Assembly: GCA_002731945.1 (NCBI GenBank)
Contig: PCCF01000007.1
Location: 31,040 to 65,793, forward strand
Reading direction: 5' to 3'
DNA from: Rhodobiaceae bacterium
Lineage (GTDB): Bacteria; Pseudomonadota; Alphaproteobacteria; MED-G09
DNA: 34,754 bases
Shown piece by piece: positions 1 to 8,333 of the stretch (positions are counted from its first letter, which is position 1; the number at the start of each line of letters is the position of its first letter). Made by a program: the position numbers and the translations under genes. Under the pieces are notes generated by a model. It was not told the origin of the DNA and did not search any database. It was given only the letters and a program-made list of their open reading frames with translations.

Positions 1-1922
1 TATAGATTAGCTTTTTCTCTTATGAATTCAAATCTTAATTCAGGTTTATTGCCCATGAGTTTCATTACTGTTTCTTTTGCCTTTCTCTCTCCCCTCAATG
101 GTATCACAACTCTTAATAAAGTTCTTTTACCAAGGAGCATTGTTGTTTCTTTAAGTTGAGCTGGCATCATTTCCCCTAATCCTTTAAATCTATTGATTTC
201 AATTTTTTTATCTTTATTAAAATTTTCTTTAATTAGTTTCTCGCGGTGAGAATCATCCCTAGCGTACATGATTTTCTTTCCTTGCGAAATTCTGTATAAA
301 GGAGGAACAGCTAAATATAATTTGCCGTTTTTTATTATTTCAGGCATTTCCTCATGAAAGAAAGTTATAAGTAAAGAAGCAATATGTGCACCATCAACAT
401 CAGCATCTGTCATTATGATTATTTTCTCATAACGTAGATTTTCTTCATTAAAAAGATCTCCATAACCGCACCCCAATGCTTGAACTAGGTCTGAGATTTG
501 TTGGTTATCTTTTATCTTTGACTTTGGTGCGTTAGCAACATTCAAAATCTTACCCCTCAAAGGTAGAATAGCCTGATAAATTCTATCTCTAGCTTGTTTA
601 GCAGAGCCCCCAGCGCTATCCCCTTCAACTATAAATATCTCAGTACCTTCTTTGCTATTTTCTGAACAATCAGCCAATTTTCCTGGTAAACGGAGTTTTC
701 TGATAGCATTTTTTCTTGTTGTTTCTTTTTCTTCCCTTCTCCTCAATCTCGTTTCTGTAATTTCAATAATATAAGATAATAAGTTATCCGCTTGTTGTGG
801 TGAATTTGAGAGCCAATGTTCAAATCTATCTTTAATAATATTTTCAACGTACTTTTGAACTGATTTATTAGATAATCTATCTTTTGTTTGACCTTGAAAT
901 TTTGGTTCTGGTATAAATATTGAAATTGCCCCTATAATATTTCTACCTACATCATCTGAGTTAATTTTTGAGGCCATCTTATTTCCTGTTCTCTCCGCAT
1001 GAGATTTAAGAGCCTTAAGGATTCCTCCCTTTAAACCAATTTCATGAGTTCCACCCTGAGGGGTAGGGACTGTATTACAATAAGAATTTAAAAATGTCTT
1101 TGTTCCCAAAGACCAGTTAATTGCCCATTCGAATGATATGTTATTTCTATCTTTTTCTTTCTTTCCAGAAAAAATTTCATTTAACACACAAGATGATTTA
1201 TCTACTTCATCATTTATGAAATCTATCAAGCCGTTTGAAAATTTGAATTTATCTTTTGACGGGATGTTAAATTTATCAGAAATTTCTTTATCACAACTCC
1301 AGCGTATCTCAACTCCAGCGAATAAGTATGATTTAGATCTGCTAAAATTGTATAATCTTATAGGATCAAAAATACTATCTTCTCCGAATACTTCTATATC
1401 GGGCTTGAAAGATATTTTTGTTCCTTTTTTATTCGTTTTTTTGTTTATTATTTTTATTGGCTTAAGAGGTTCTCCTCGAGAATATTTCTGATAATAAGCT
1501 TTTTTATCTCTATATATGACGACCTCTAGGAACTCCGACAATGCATTTACAACACTTATACCCACACCATGAAGACCTCCTGAGGTTTGATATATTTTAT
1601 CTCCAAATTTTCCACCTGCATGTAATGTCGTCATTATTACTTCAACTGCGGATTTTTCTGGGAAATTTGGATGGGGATCAACAGGAATTCCCCTACCATT
1701 GTCTAGTACAGATACAACATTATTATTTGAAAGGTTAATTTCTATAAATGAAGCGTGATTAGCTACCGCTTCGTCCATAGAATTATCCATAACTTCGGAA
1801 AAAAGATGGTGCATGGAAGCATTATCGGTACCGCCTATATACATACTTGGTCTTCTTCTTACAGGTTCAAGGCCTTCTAAAACTTCAATATCTGATGCTT
1901 CGTATTTATTTTTTTTAGTCAT
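1..1922 (-). CDS. parE: DNA topoisomerase IV subunit B (ParE), 3' end cut by window edge
   Basis: The ATPase subunit of topoisomerase IV, which decatenates daughter chromosomes together with ParC. I translated it by hand from the ATG at 1922; 640 codons are visible and the frame is still open at base 1. The N-terminus has the GHKL ATPase signatures (EVLEGLEPVRRRPSMYIGG, DNSMDEA, DNGRGIPV, GGLHGVGISVVNAL). The TOPRIM part has EGDSAGGSAKQARDR and IIIMTDADVDGAHI. The last visible residues (LRFEFIREKANL) match the family C-terminus, so only a few codons should be missing. ParE is preferred over GyrB because of the IGGTD and HHLFSEVMDNSMDEAVA wording and the QALGCGYGDLF region. It lies downstream of glnII on the same strand but is separated from it by a terminator. 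No good Shine-Dalgarno sequence is obvious. Confidence 0.95.
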   Translation of the reverse strand, partial: MTKKNKYEASDIEVLEGLEPVRRRPSMYIGGTDNASMHHLFSEVMDNSMDEAVANHASFIEINLSNNNVVSVLDNGRGIPVDPHPNFPEKSAVEVIMTTLHAGGKFGDKIYQTSGGLHGVGISVVNALSEFLEVVIYRDKKAYYQKYSRGEPLKPIKIINKKTNKKGTKISFKPDIEVFGEDSIFDPIRLYNFSRSKSYLFAGVEIRWSCDKEISDKFNIPSKDKFKFSNGLIDFINDEVDKSSCVLNEIFSGKKEKDRNNISFEWAINWSLGTKTFLNSYCNTVPTPQGGTHEIGLKGGILKALKSHAERTGNKMASKINSDDVGRNIIGAISIFIPEPKFQGQTKDRLSNKSVQKYVENIIKDRFEHWLSNSPQQADNLLSYIIEITETRLRRREEKETTRKNAIRKLRLPGKLADCSENSKEGTEIFIVEGDSAGGSAKQARDRIYQAILPLRGKILNVANAPKSKIKDNQQISDLVQALGCGYGDLFNEENLRYEKIIIMTDADVDGAHIASLLITFFHEEMPEIIKNGKLYLAVPPLYRISQGKKIMYARDDSHREKLIKENFNKDKKIEINRFKGLGEMMPAQLKETTMLLGKRTLLRVVIPLRGERKAKETVMKLMGNKPELRFEFIREKANL

Positions 1923-1973
1923 ATAATCAATTTTTATCTGTTCTAATGAGTATAAGTATGATTCGAGTAAAAG

Positions 1974-2014
1974 AAAAAAGCCCGTCTTTTAAAACGAGCT
2001 TTTTAAATAAACAT
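1974..2014 (-). terminator. Rho-independent terminator after glnII
   Basis: An inverted repeat with arms AAAAAGC and GCTTTTT, an inner CGT/ACG extension (one C-A mismatch between them) and an AT-rich loop lies between the glnII stop and the parE start. Read on the minus strand it ends in a T-run, as expected for termination of the glnB-glnII transcript. It could work in both directions. Confidence 0.75.
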
Positions 2015-2034
2015 CTGCATCAGTTTTTAGAAGG

Positions 2035-3006
2035 TTAACTAATAAGAGTTCCAACTAAATGAGCTAAAATCTTGTAAGGGTCAGCATTCGATGCTGGTCT
2101 TCTATCTTCCAAATATCCATTCCAATTGTGTTCAAGAGTGAAAATAGGTATACGTATACTGGCTCCACGATCAAATTTAGCATAAGAAAATTCAGTAATT
2201 TTTTGAGTTTCATGAAGGCCTGTCAGTCTTTTATCATTATCCGATCCATATGCAGCAATACCTTTGTCGTGGACACTTCCCAATTTTTCGCAAATAGAAT
2301 TAAATAATTCTTCTGAACCATTTGATCTCATTTCATTATTTGAAAAATTTGTATGCATCCCAGATCCATTCCAGTCACCTTCTTGGGGTTTGGGATGAAG
2401 ATTAACAGATGCACCAAAATCTTCCGCAATTTTATGAAGAAGATATCTGCTAATCCATAGATCGTCAGCAGCTTTAATGCCTCTTCCAAAACATTGATAT
2501 TCCCATTGACCCAAAGCGACTTCTGCGTTAGTTCCACTGAGTTCAATACCAGCTTCTAAGCAGGCATCTAAATGGGCTTCTGAAATCTCTCTACCTTGAA
2601 CATTACTTGAACCCACGCCACAATAATAATCTCCTTGAGGTCTAGGAACACCATCTTCCCAACCAAGAATGACACCGTTTTGATCAGTAAAGAAATATTC
2701 TTGCTCAAATCCAAACCACCACTCGTCTGTAACTACTTCAGCGGCAGCAACTCTAGTGTTTGATGGGTGAGTCTTATGTTCACCAGTTTCAACTTGGCAC
2801 ATAACCAAGGAGTCTGAAAATAAAGGACTTTCATATTCTTGAACCGGTAAAAGAAGACAATCAGATTTAGAGCCTTCTGCTTGTTGAGTCGAAGAACCGT
2901 CAAAAGCCCAATCTGGAGGGTTCCCACTATCTTCAACCTTGATCTTACTTCTTAACATTGGCTCAGGTTTATAGCCATCTAACCAAATGTATTCATATTT
3001 TTTCAT
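2035..3006 (-). CDS. glnII: Glutamine synthetase type II (GSII)
   Basis: Makes glutamine from glutamate, ammonia and ATP in the cytoplasm. The 323-residue length matches the eukaryote-like GSII family of rhizobia, not the ~470-residue GSI. Motifs in order: DGSSTQQAEGSKSDC near residue 37, EQEYFF near 102, NLHPKPQEGDWNGSGMHTNF near 203, KRLTGLHET near 260 and RGASIRIP near 281. The ATG at 3006 follows a strong AAGGAGG, with only 43 bases to the upstream glnB stop, so the two genes should share a transcript driven by the sigma-54 site at 3418-3433. GSII lacks the adenylylation control known for GSI; PII-linked or transcriptional control is the likely route here (inference). The C-terminus is a little shorter than in some relatives but no core motif is lost. 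Confidence 0.96.
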   Translation of the reverse strand: MKKYEYIWLDGYKPEPMLRSKIKVEDSGNPPDWAFDGSSTQQAEGSKSDCLLLPVQEYESPLFSDSLVMCQVETGEHKTHPSNTRVAAAEVVTDEWWFGFEQEYFFTDQNGVILGWEDGVPRPQGDYYCGVGSSNVQGREISEAHLDACLEAGIELSGTNAEVALGQWEYQCFGRGIKAADDLWISRYLLHKIAEDFGASVNLHPKPQEGDWNGSGMHTNFSNNEMRSNGSEELFNSICEKLGSVHDKGIAAYGSDNDKRLTGLHETQKITEFSYAKFDRGASIRIPIFTLEHNWNGYLEDRRPASNADPYKILAHLVGTLIS

Positions 3007-3049
3007 AATTAGCCTCCTTATAATTTTATGATAATTTTATATATTTTTT

Positions 3050-3388
<339 letters not shown>

Positions 3389-3417
3389 TTAAGATCTCCT
3401 GATTTTATTAATACATA

Positions 3418-3433
3418 AGCAAAATTTGTGCCA
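3418..3433 (-). promoter_or_regulatory. Sigma-54 (RpoN) -24/-12 promoter of glnB-glnII
   Basis: On the minus strand the bases read TGGCAC-AAATT-TTGCT, a full match to the RpoN consensus TGGCAC-N5-TTGCW with the GG and GC doublets 12 bases apart. The expected start near 3407 lies about 19 bases before the glnB ATG and leaves room for the Shine-Dalgarno sequence. No clear NtrC palindrome (TGCACC-N5-GGTGCA) was found in the upstream 125 bases. Confidence 0.85.
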
Positions 3434-3559
3434 AATTATATCTCTATCCAAACTCTAAACAAGTATGTAAAGTGTGTAAAATATTTTTTAAGGTACAATA
3501 GTGTTTATTTTCTTTGGACAAAATTAGCAGTTAATAATTTTTAGAAATAAGGTAAAAAT

Positions 3560-4468
3560 ATGAATAGAGTTTTGGTCTATGGAGCGAGTAGCGATCAGGG
3601 TATTCCACTCATTAACGCCTTGATTAGAAAAGGATATAATGTAAGAGCTGCGACACGTAATCCTGAAAAGTATAAAAATGAGATCACTAGTAATATAGAA
3701 ACCATTAAAGCAGATTTGCACGACATTGAGACTCTAAAAGAAGCTTCTAAAGGCGTTGATTCAATAGCTATGAATCTACCTTTCGTTTTTGATAAGAACA
3801 TTGCAAAAGAATGGGGTCTAAATATAACCAGTGCTGCAACAGAGATGGGTGTGAGAAAAATAGTATTTAATACTAGTTGTTATGTTGCCCCTAAGGATAA
3901 TGGTTTAGAGGCCCATGATGGAAGACGTCAAATTGAAAAGGCAATAGAAAATAGTGGCATGGATTATGTGGTTATAAGATCTTTAGTTTTTATGGATAAT
4001 TTATTAAGATTCTGGTCGAAACCTTCAATAGTTAATCACAATATTTTTGCTTACCCATGTGATCCTAATTTAAAAATATCATGGATATGTCTTGAAGACG
4101 TTGCCGCTTTCATGGTAGCAGCATTATCTTCCGATGATCTTAGAAAAGATAAAATCCTAGTTGGAGGACCAGAGATTTTAGTGGGTGATGAGGTTGCTCA
4201 AAGGTTTACAAATGCTCTTGGAAGAGAAATAAAGTTTTCGAGTCTCAAACCTGAAAATTTTGCTGCATCAATGAGTAAATTAATTACAGGGTCGGAAGAA
4301 TACGAAGAAGTTTCGATTTATGGAGGTATGGCAGCTTTTTATAGTTGGTATAATGAACAGGAACCCTCTCCTTTGGATGTGGATATGAATGATCTTTATA
4401 AAAAACTAAAGATTAAACCTACTTATTTCGAAGATTGGATAAAACAACATGATTGGGATAATATATAA
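3560..4468 (+). CDS. NmrA-like NAD(P)-binding atypical SDR
   Basis: A 302-residue Rossmann-fold protein of the NmrA/atypical short-chain dehydrogenase group. The dinucleotide-binding start is VLVYGASSDQGIPLINALIRKG (a GxxxxxG-type loop), followed by AATRNPEKY, where an Arg would fit NADP(H). It continues with VRKIVFNTSCYV and DYVVIRSLVFMDNLLRFW, as in NmrA-like and quinone-oxidoreductase-2-like proteins. Substrate unknown; members act as redox sensors or reductases. The ATG at 3560 has only a weak AAGG upstream. It is divergent from glnB and sits 75 bases before the thiolase-like gene, so it may head that transcript, but no metabolic link is visible. Confidence 0.8.
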   Translation: MNRVLVYGASSDQGIPLINALIRKGYNVRAATRNPEKYKNEITSNIETIKADLHDIETLKEASKGVDSIAMNLPFVFDKNIAKEWGLNITSAATEMGVRKIVFNTSCYVAPKDNGLEAHDGRRQIEKAIENSGMDYVVIRSLVFMDNLLRFWSKPSIVNHNIFAYPCDPNLKISWICLEDVAAFMVAALSSDDLRKDKILVGGPEILVGDEVAQRFTNALGREIKFSSLKPENFAASMSKLITGSEEYEEVSIYGGMAAFYSWYNEQEPSPLDVDMNDLYKKLKIKPTYFEDWIKQHDWDNI

Positions 4469-4543
4469 GTATGACAACAACAGATAGTGAGTCTAACAGA
4501 ATCTGTTCATTCTTAAATATGATTATACAAGAGGTTAAGGAAT

Positions 4544-6079
4544 ATGATAGAACCTAGAACACCTGTTTTAGTAGGATGTGGGCAAGTTACACAGAAGATC
4601 AATAACCCACTGGAAGCTAAAGAACCCATAGAATTAATGAAAGATGCTTCAGAAATAGCTTTGGAAGACACCACTATTGCCGACCTTTCATCTCATATAG
4701 ATTCTGTAGTTACCGTCCGGTTTGTATTTGATTCAGGGGCTGGTCGTAGGCCTCCGTTTAGTATTTATAAAAATCCTCCTAAATCACTTGCTGATCGTCT
4801 AGATATTAAGGACGTTAAAACATTTTATGGATCAACTGGTGGTAATACACCACAATATTTAATAAATATTATCGCAGAAAGAATTACTAAAGGAGAATTA
4901 GATATTGTTTTACTTTCAGGTGCTGAATGCTTTTCTACAATGCGAAAAGCTTCAAGAATGGGACTAAAAACTGGTTGGGGAGAGAGCCCTGGCGGCAACA
5001 GAATAGATTTAGGTTATGAGAAACTTGGGGGAACAGAGAATGAAATAAAACATGGTATTCTTTTGCCGGTAAACGTTTACCCTCTTTTTGAAAATGCGAT
5101 AAGAGGAGAAAAAGGCCATTCAATTGAAAAACATCTACAATATCTCGGAGATTTAATGGAGCCGTTTACTGAGGTCGCTAAAGGACATCCTAATGCATGG
5201 TTTCCAACACACAGATCATCAAAAGAGATATCAGAAGTTACAAAGGCCAATAGATTTATAGGGTTTCCTTATACTAAATACATGAATGCTATTATGGAGG
5301 TTGATCAGGCAGCCTCAATTATTATGATGAGCGAAGAGAGAGCAAACTCGCTAGGGGTTCCAAAAGAGAAAAGAGTTTATTTGCATGGTTGTGCTGATAT
5401 TAATGAGGTTTGGAATGTGACTGAAAGACCAGAATTACATACATCTAAAGCTATTAATCTTATGGGCAAAAAAGCATTAAAAATGGCCAAGTGGGATATT
5501 GACGAGATAAGTTTCTTTGATCTTTATTCATGTTTCCCAAGTATGGTTGAGCTCGGAAGGGATGCTTTAAATATAAGTTCAAATCGAGATGTTAATCTAA
5601 CTGTTACTGGAGGACTCCCTTATTTTGGAGGAGCAGGAAATAACTATGTTATGCATTCAGTTGCTACAATGATGAACCAATTAAGGGCAAATCAGGGAAC
5701 TAAAGGTCTTTGTACTTCGAATGGTTATTATGCAACCAAACATGGAATTGGACTTTACTCATGTGAACCCTTTGAAGGTTTATGGAAAAGGGAGAATCCA
5801 GAAAAATATCAAAAAGAGATAGATAATATGGAAAAACCAGAAGTTGATGAAAACCCCAAAGGAAAGTCTTTAGTTGAAACATATACGGTTGCTAATAGCA
5901 AAGAAGGGCCATATATGGGGATTGTAATAGGACGTATAAGAGAAACAAAAAAAAGGTTTATAGCCATTACTCATGATGAGAAAGATCTAACGATAATGAT
6001 GAACGAAGAGTGTCTGGATAGAGATTGTACAGTTAAACAAAATGATGAGGGCTTAAGTATAGTTTCTCTAGATTCATGA
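4544..6079 (+). CDS. Thiolase-like protein, TLP1 type (acetyl-CoA acetyltransferase family)
   Basis: A 511-residue thiolase-fold protein usually labelled acetyl-CoA acetyltransferase. It starts RTPVLVGCGQVTQK. The region where thiolases carry the nucleophilic Cys (NCASG-like) reads YGSTGGNTPQYL near residues 95-105, with no cysteine. It is followed by LLSGAECFSTMR, matching the GGMESMS segment. Later come FFDLYSCFPSMVELGRDAL, GGLPYFGGAGNNY in place of the GHP loop, and CTSNGYYATKHG near the second catalytic Cys. Residues about 430-505 form an extra C-terminal domain (YTVANSKEGPYMGIVIGR), as in thiolase-like protein type 1. The role is probably acyl-CoA binding or an atypical transfer; classical thiolysis is doubtful. 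The ATG follows AAGGA. Its stop overlaps the next start by four bases (ATGA). Confidence 0.85.
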   Translation: MIEPRTPVLVGCGQVTQKINNPLEAKEPIELMKDASEIALEDTTIADLSSHIDSVVTVRFVFDSGAGRRPPFSIYKNPPKSLADRLDIKDVKTFYGSTGGNTPQYLINIIAERITKGELDIVLLSGAECFSTMRKASRMGLKTGWGESPGGNRIDLGYEKLGGTENEIKHGILLPVNVYPLFENAIRGEKGHSIEKHLQYLGDLMEPFTEVAKGHPNAWFPTHRSSKEISEVTKANRFIGFPYTKYMNAIMEVDQAASIIMMSEERANSLGVPKEKRVYLHGCADINEVWNVTERPELHTSKAINLMGKKALKMAKWDIDEISFFDLYSCFPSMVELGRDALNISSNRDVNLTVTGGLPYFGGAGNNYVMHSVATMMNQLRANQGTKGLCTSNGYYATKHGIGLYSCEPFEGLWKRENPEKYQKEIDNMEKPEVDENPKGKSLVETYTVANSKEGPYMGIVIGRIRETKKRFIAITHDEKDLTIMMNEECLDRDCTVKQNDEGLSIVSLDS

Positions 6080-6657
6080 GCAAGTTTTATCTAATTAGAC
6101 ACGCTCAAGCGGAGGATGGTTGGACTTCGTTAGACCCTGGATTGAGTAAAACAGGGAAAAAGCAATCCAAAGATCTATCTAAGAAAATAAATAGAATAAT
6201 TACTGGAAAAGAAAGTTTTATTTCAAGCCCTCTAAAAAGATGCCTAGAAACAGCAAATATATCTTTAGCTGGAAATGATTTTAATATTGAAATTGACAAA
6301 ACTTTCGCAGAATTGCCGTCCCCTATTTCTGATTTAAATAAAAGGGTGGTATGGTTAAAAAGAGTACTACCTCTAACTTGGAAAGAATTGGAAAATGACC
6401 CTGTTTCAGTGTCTTCATGCATTAGTTACAGTAGTTGGAGGGAAGATGTCATCAGATCTTTATTAAAATTGAAGGGAGATAGCATCATATTTAGTCATTA
6501 CGTCGTCATCAATTCGATTATTGGCTGGGCATTAAATAGCAATAAAGTTGTTAATTTCAATCCTGCCAATTGTTCAATTACTGAATTAGAAATAAACAAA
6601 GGTAAAATTAGTATCTTATCATTAGGTGACGAAAATCTATCAAAAGTTAATATATGA
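6076..6657 (+). CDS. SixA-like histidine phosphatase
   Basis: A 193-residue member of the histidine phosphatase (RHG/phosphoglycerate-mutase-like) superfamily. The catalytic loop is YLIRHAQAEDG at residues 4-14, followed by the SixA-like DPGLSKTGKKQ, the second Arg in SSPLKRCLETA, and the second His in IIFSHYVVINSIIG. SixA removes phosphate from phosphohistidine; other members act on sugar phosphates, so the substrate is uncertain. It overlaps both neighbours by four bases (ATGA at each end), which implies translational coupling with the thiolase-like gene and the NAD(P)HX repair gene. The usual SHGG around the second His is SHYV here, a moderate deviation. Confidence 0.85.
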   Translation: MSKFYLIRHAQAEDGWTSLDPGLSKTGKKQSKDLSKKINRIITGKESFISSPLKRCLETANISLAGNDFNIEIDKTFAELPSPISDLNKRVVWLKRVLPLTWKELENDPVSVSSCISYSSWREDVIRSLLKLKGDSIIFSHYVVINSIIGWALNSNKVVNFNPANCSITELEINKGKISILSLGDENLSKVNI

Positions 6658-8162
6658 ATAAGTTATTATTAAATAAAGAAACTACGTATCTAATTGATAA
6701 AATGGCTGTTGATGAAGGAGTCTCCCTTTCAGATTTAATGGAAACCGCTGGAAAAAAATCAGCCAAAATAATCATTAAAGAGATAGTTCCTAAAATTAAA
6801 AATTTTAATAAGAAAATTTATGTCATATGCGGTCCTGGAAATAATGGCGGTGATGGTTTTGTAGTAGCTAAGTATCTTAAGGAAGAAGGAATTTCAATAA
6901 GGGTTCTTTCTTTAAATTCAAAAAAAGAATTGAACAATGTTGTTATGCAAAAGCTTAAAGATTTAGATACAGAGCTAGAAAATATTGGGGAGATATCTTT
7001 TAGTGAAGCTGATCTAGTCGTTGATGCCATTTTTGGTGTTGGAATTAACCGACCAGTTAGTAAGAATTATGTCAAAGTTTTTAGAGAAATTAACAAAGAA
7101 TCTAAACTAATTGTATCTTTAGATATTCCAAGCGGTGTTGATACCAACACTGGATTGTTAATGCCGGAGGCTATAAAGGCTGATCATACTATTACCTTTG
7201 TATACCCAAAGTTAGGTCATTATTTATTACCAGCAAAGAAATATGTAGGAAACGTTCATGTAGTTGATATAGGTATCCCAACAAGCGTTACTTCTAAGAT
7301 TGAAAATGGATATATGTTTCATCTCAATTCTCCTGATTATTGGATTTCTGACTTCAAGTGGCCAACGGCAGACGATCATAAGTATAAAAGAGGTCACGTT
7401 CTAGTTCAATCTGGCCCAGAATCCTCAACAGGAGCTGCAAGATTAGCTGCAATTTCCGCCTTGAGAATAGGAGCAGGTGCGGTAACATTATCTTCAAGTC
7501 GCGAAGCTCTGAACGTTAATGCGACTCACCTAACTTCGGTGATGATTAAAGAAATCAATAATTCTAAAGAATTTTTTAATTTTATAGATCAAAAGAAAAT
7601 TAATTCTCTAATTATTGGGCCTGGATGTGGGGTAAATAAATTTACTAAAGAGTTAACTCTAAATGCTCTAAATTATAAAATTTCATTAATTCTTGATGCG
7701 GATGCAATAAGTTCTTTTGGAGAAGAGTCCGAGGATTTTATAAAGGCGTTAGAATGCTCAAAAGCTGATGTGATAATAACTCCTCATGAAGGAGAATTTA
7801 ATAAAATATTCGGTAATCTTAAAGGTTCAAAGGTAGAAAGAACAAAGTCAGCTGCCATAAAAAGTAAATCTACTGTAATCCTAAAAGGTAATGATACAGT
7901 TATTGCATCGTCCGATGGCGAGGTAATTATTTCAGACAAAACTTCACCTTTTCTTGCAACGGCTGGTTCAGGAGATGTTTTATCAGGAATTTGCGGAGGT
8001 CTGACAGCTCAGGGTATGAAAAGCTTTAAAGCTGCGTGTGCGGCACAATGGATTCATAGTTCGATTGGATTAATTACTGGACCTGGTCTAATTGCTGAAG
8101 ATATGGTTTCAATTATTAAAGATGATATTCCTGATATTTTAATGAGAATTTATACTAAATAA
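6654..8162 (+). CDS. nnr: Bifunctional NAD(P)H-hydrate epimerase / ADP-dependent dehydratase
   Basis: Repairs hydrated NADH and NADPH (NADHX, NADPHX). The N-terminal YjeF_N epimerase half (about residues 1-220) has CGPGNNGGDGFVVAKYLKEEG, DAIFGVGINRPV and DIPSGVDTNTG. The C-terminal ribokinase-like dehydratase half (about 225-500) has HKYKRGHVLVQSG, SGAARLAAISALRIGAGAVTL-like wording, IIGPGCG, LDADA, ITPHEGEF, LKGNDTVI and the nucleotide-binding ATAGSGDVLSGICGG. The 502-residue length is normal for the fused form. Its start overlaps the phosphatase stop (ATGA). In many alphaproteobacteria this gene lies close to glnB and glutamine synthetase, and here it is within 3.3 kb of glnB with three other genes between. 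Confidence 0.95.
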   Translation: MNKLLLNKETTYLIDKMAVDEGVSLSDLMETAGKKSAKIIIKEIVPKIKNFNKKIYVICGPGNNGGDGFVVAKYLKEEGISIRVLSLNSKKELNNVVMQKLKDLDTELENIGEISFSEADLVVDAIFGVGINRPVSKNYVKVFREINKESKLIVSLDIPSGVDTNTGLLMPEAIKADHTITFVYPKLGHYLLPAKKYVGNVHVVDIGIPTSVTSKIENGYMFHLNSPDYWISDFKWPTADDHKYKRGHVLVQSGPESSTGAARLAAISALRIGAGAVTLSSSREALNVNATHLTSVMIKEINNSKEFFNFIDQKKINSLIIGPGCGVNKFTKELTLNALNYKISLILDADAISSFGEESEDFIKALECSKADVIITPHEGEFNKIFGNLKGSKVERTKSAAIKSKSTVILKGNDTVIASSDGEVIISDKTSPFLATAGSGDVLSGICGGLTAQGMKSFKAACAAQWIHSSIGLITGPGLIAEDMVSIIKDDIPDILMRIYTK

Positions 8163-8180
8163 AGAATATTTATTAAGTTT

Positions 8181-8192
8181 ATATCTAGATAT
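8181..8192. repeat. 12-bp perfect palindrome downstream of nnr
   Basis: ATATCTAGATAT is a perfect inverted repeat in the 68-base gap between the nnr stop and tRNA-Leu. There is no clear T-run after it, so it is a poor intrinsic terminator. Function unknown. Confidence 0.35.
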
Positions 8193-8230
8193 TCCTTCAG
8201 TGTACTGTTATTAGACAGATTGTATTTTTT

Positions 8231-8315
8231 GCGGGCGTGGTGGAACTGGTAGACACGCAGGTTTTAGGTACCTGTGCCGCAAGGCGTGGGGGTTGGACTC
8301 CCTCCGCCCGCACCA
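8231..8315 (+). tRNA. tRNA-Leu (anticodon UAG)
   Basis: A class II tRNA of 85 bases with encoded CCA. The acceptor arms GCGGGCG and CGCCCGC pair fully. The anticodon stem CAGGT/ACCTG holds the loop TTTAGGT, giving anticodon TAG, which reads CUN leucine codons. A long variable arm (TGCCGCAAGGCGT) confirms the Leu class, and the T-loop reads TTGGACT. Only 18 bases separate it from the tig start codon, so tRNA and mRNA are probably made as one transcript and cut by tRNA 3' processing. Confidence 0.97.
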
Positions 8316-8333
8316 AATTTAAGAGAGATATTT

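Noticed and set aside
1138-1738. Two plus-strand open frames (117 and 65 codons)
   Set aside because: They lie antisense to parE, whose conserved motifs run uninterrupted through the region; no family signature or ribosome site.
3514-3528. Sigma-54-like TTGGACAAAATTAGCA before the NmrA-like gene
   Set aside because: The GG and GC doublets are 11 rather than 12 bases apart and the CAC core is missing; could equally be a -35-like TTGGAC. Not supported.
8274-8333. Extended tig start at a GTG
   Set aside because: The extension would translate the second half of tRNA-Leu; the ATG at 8334 fits trigger factor N-termini.
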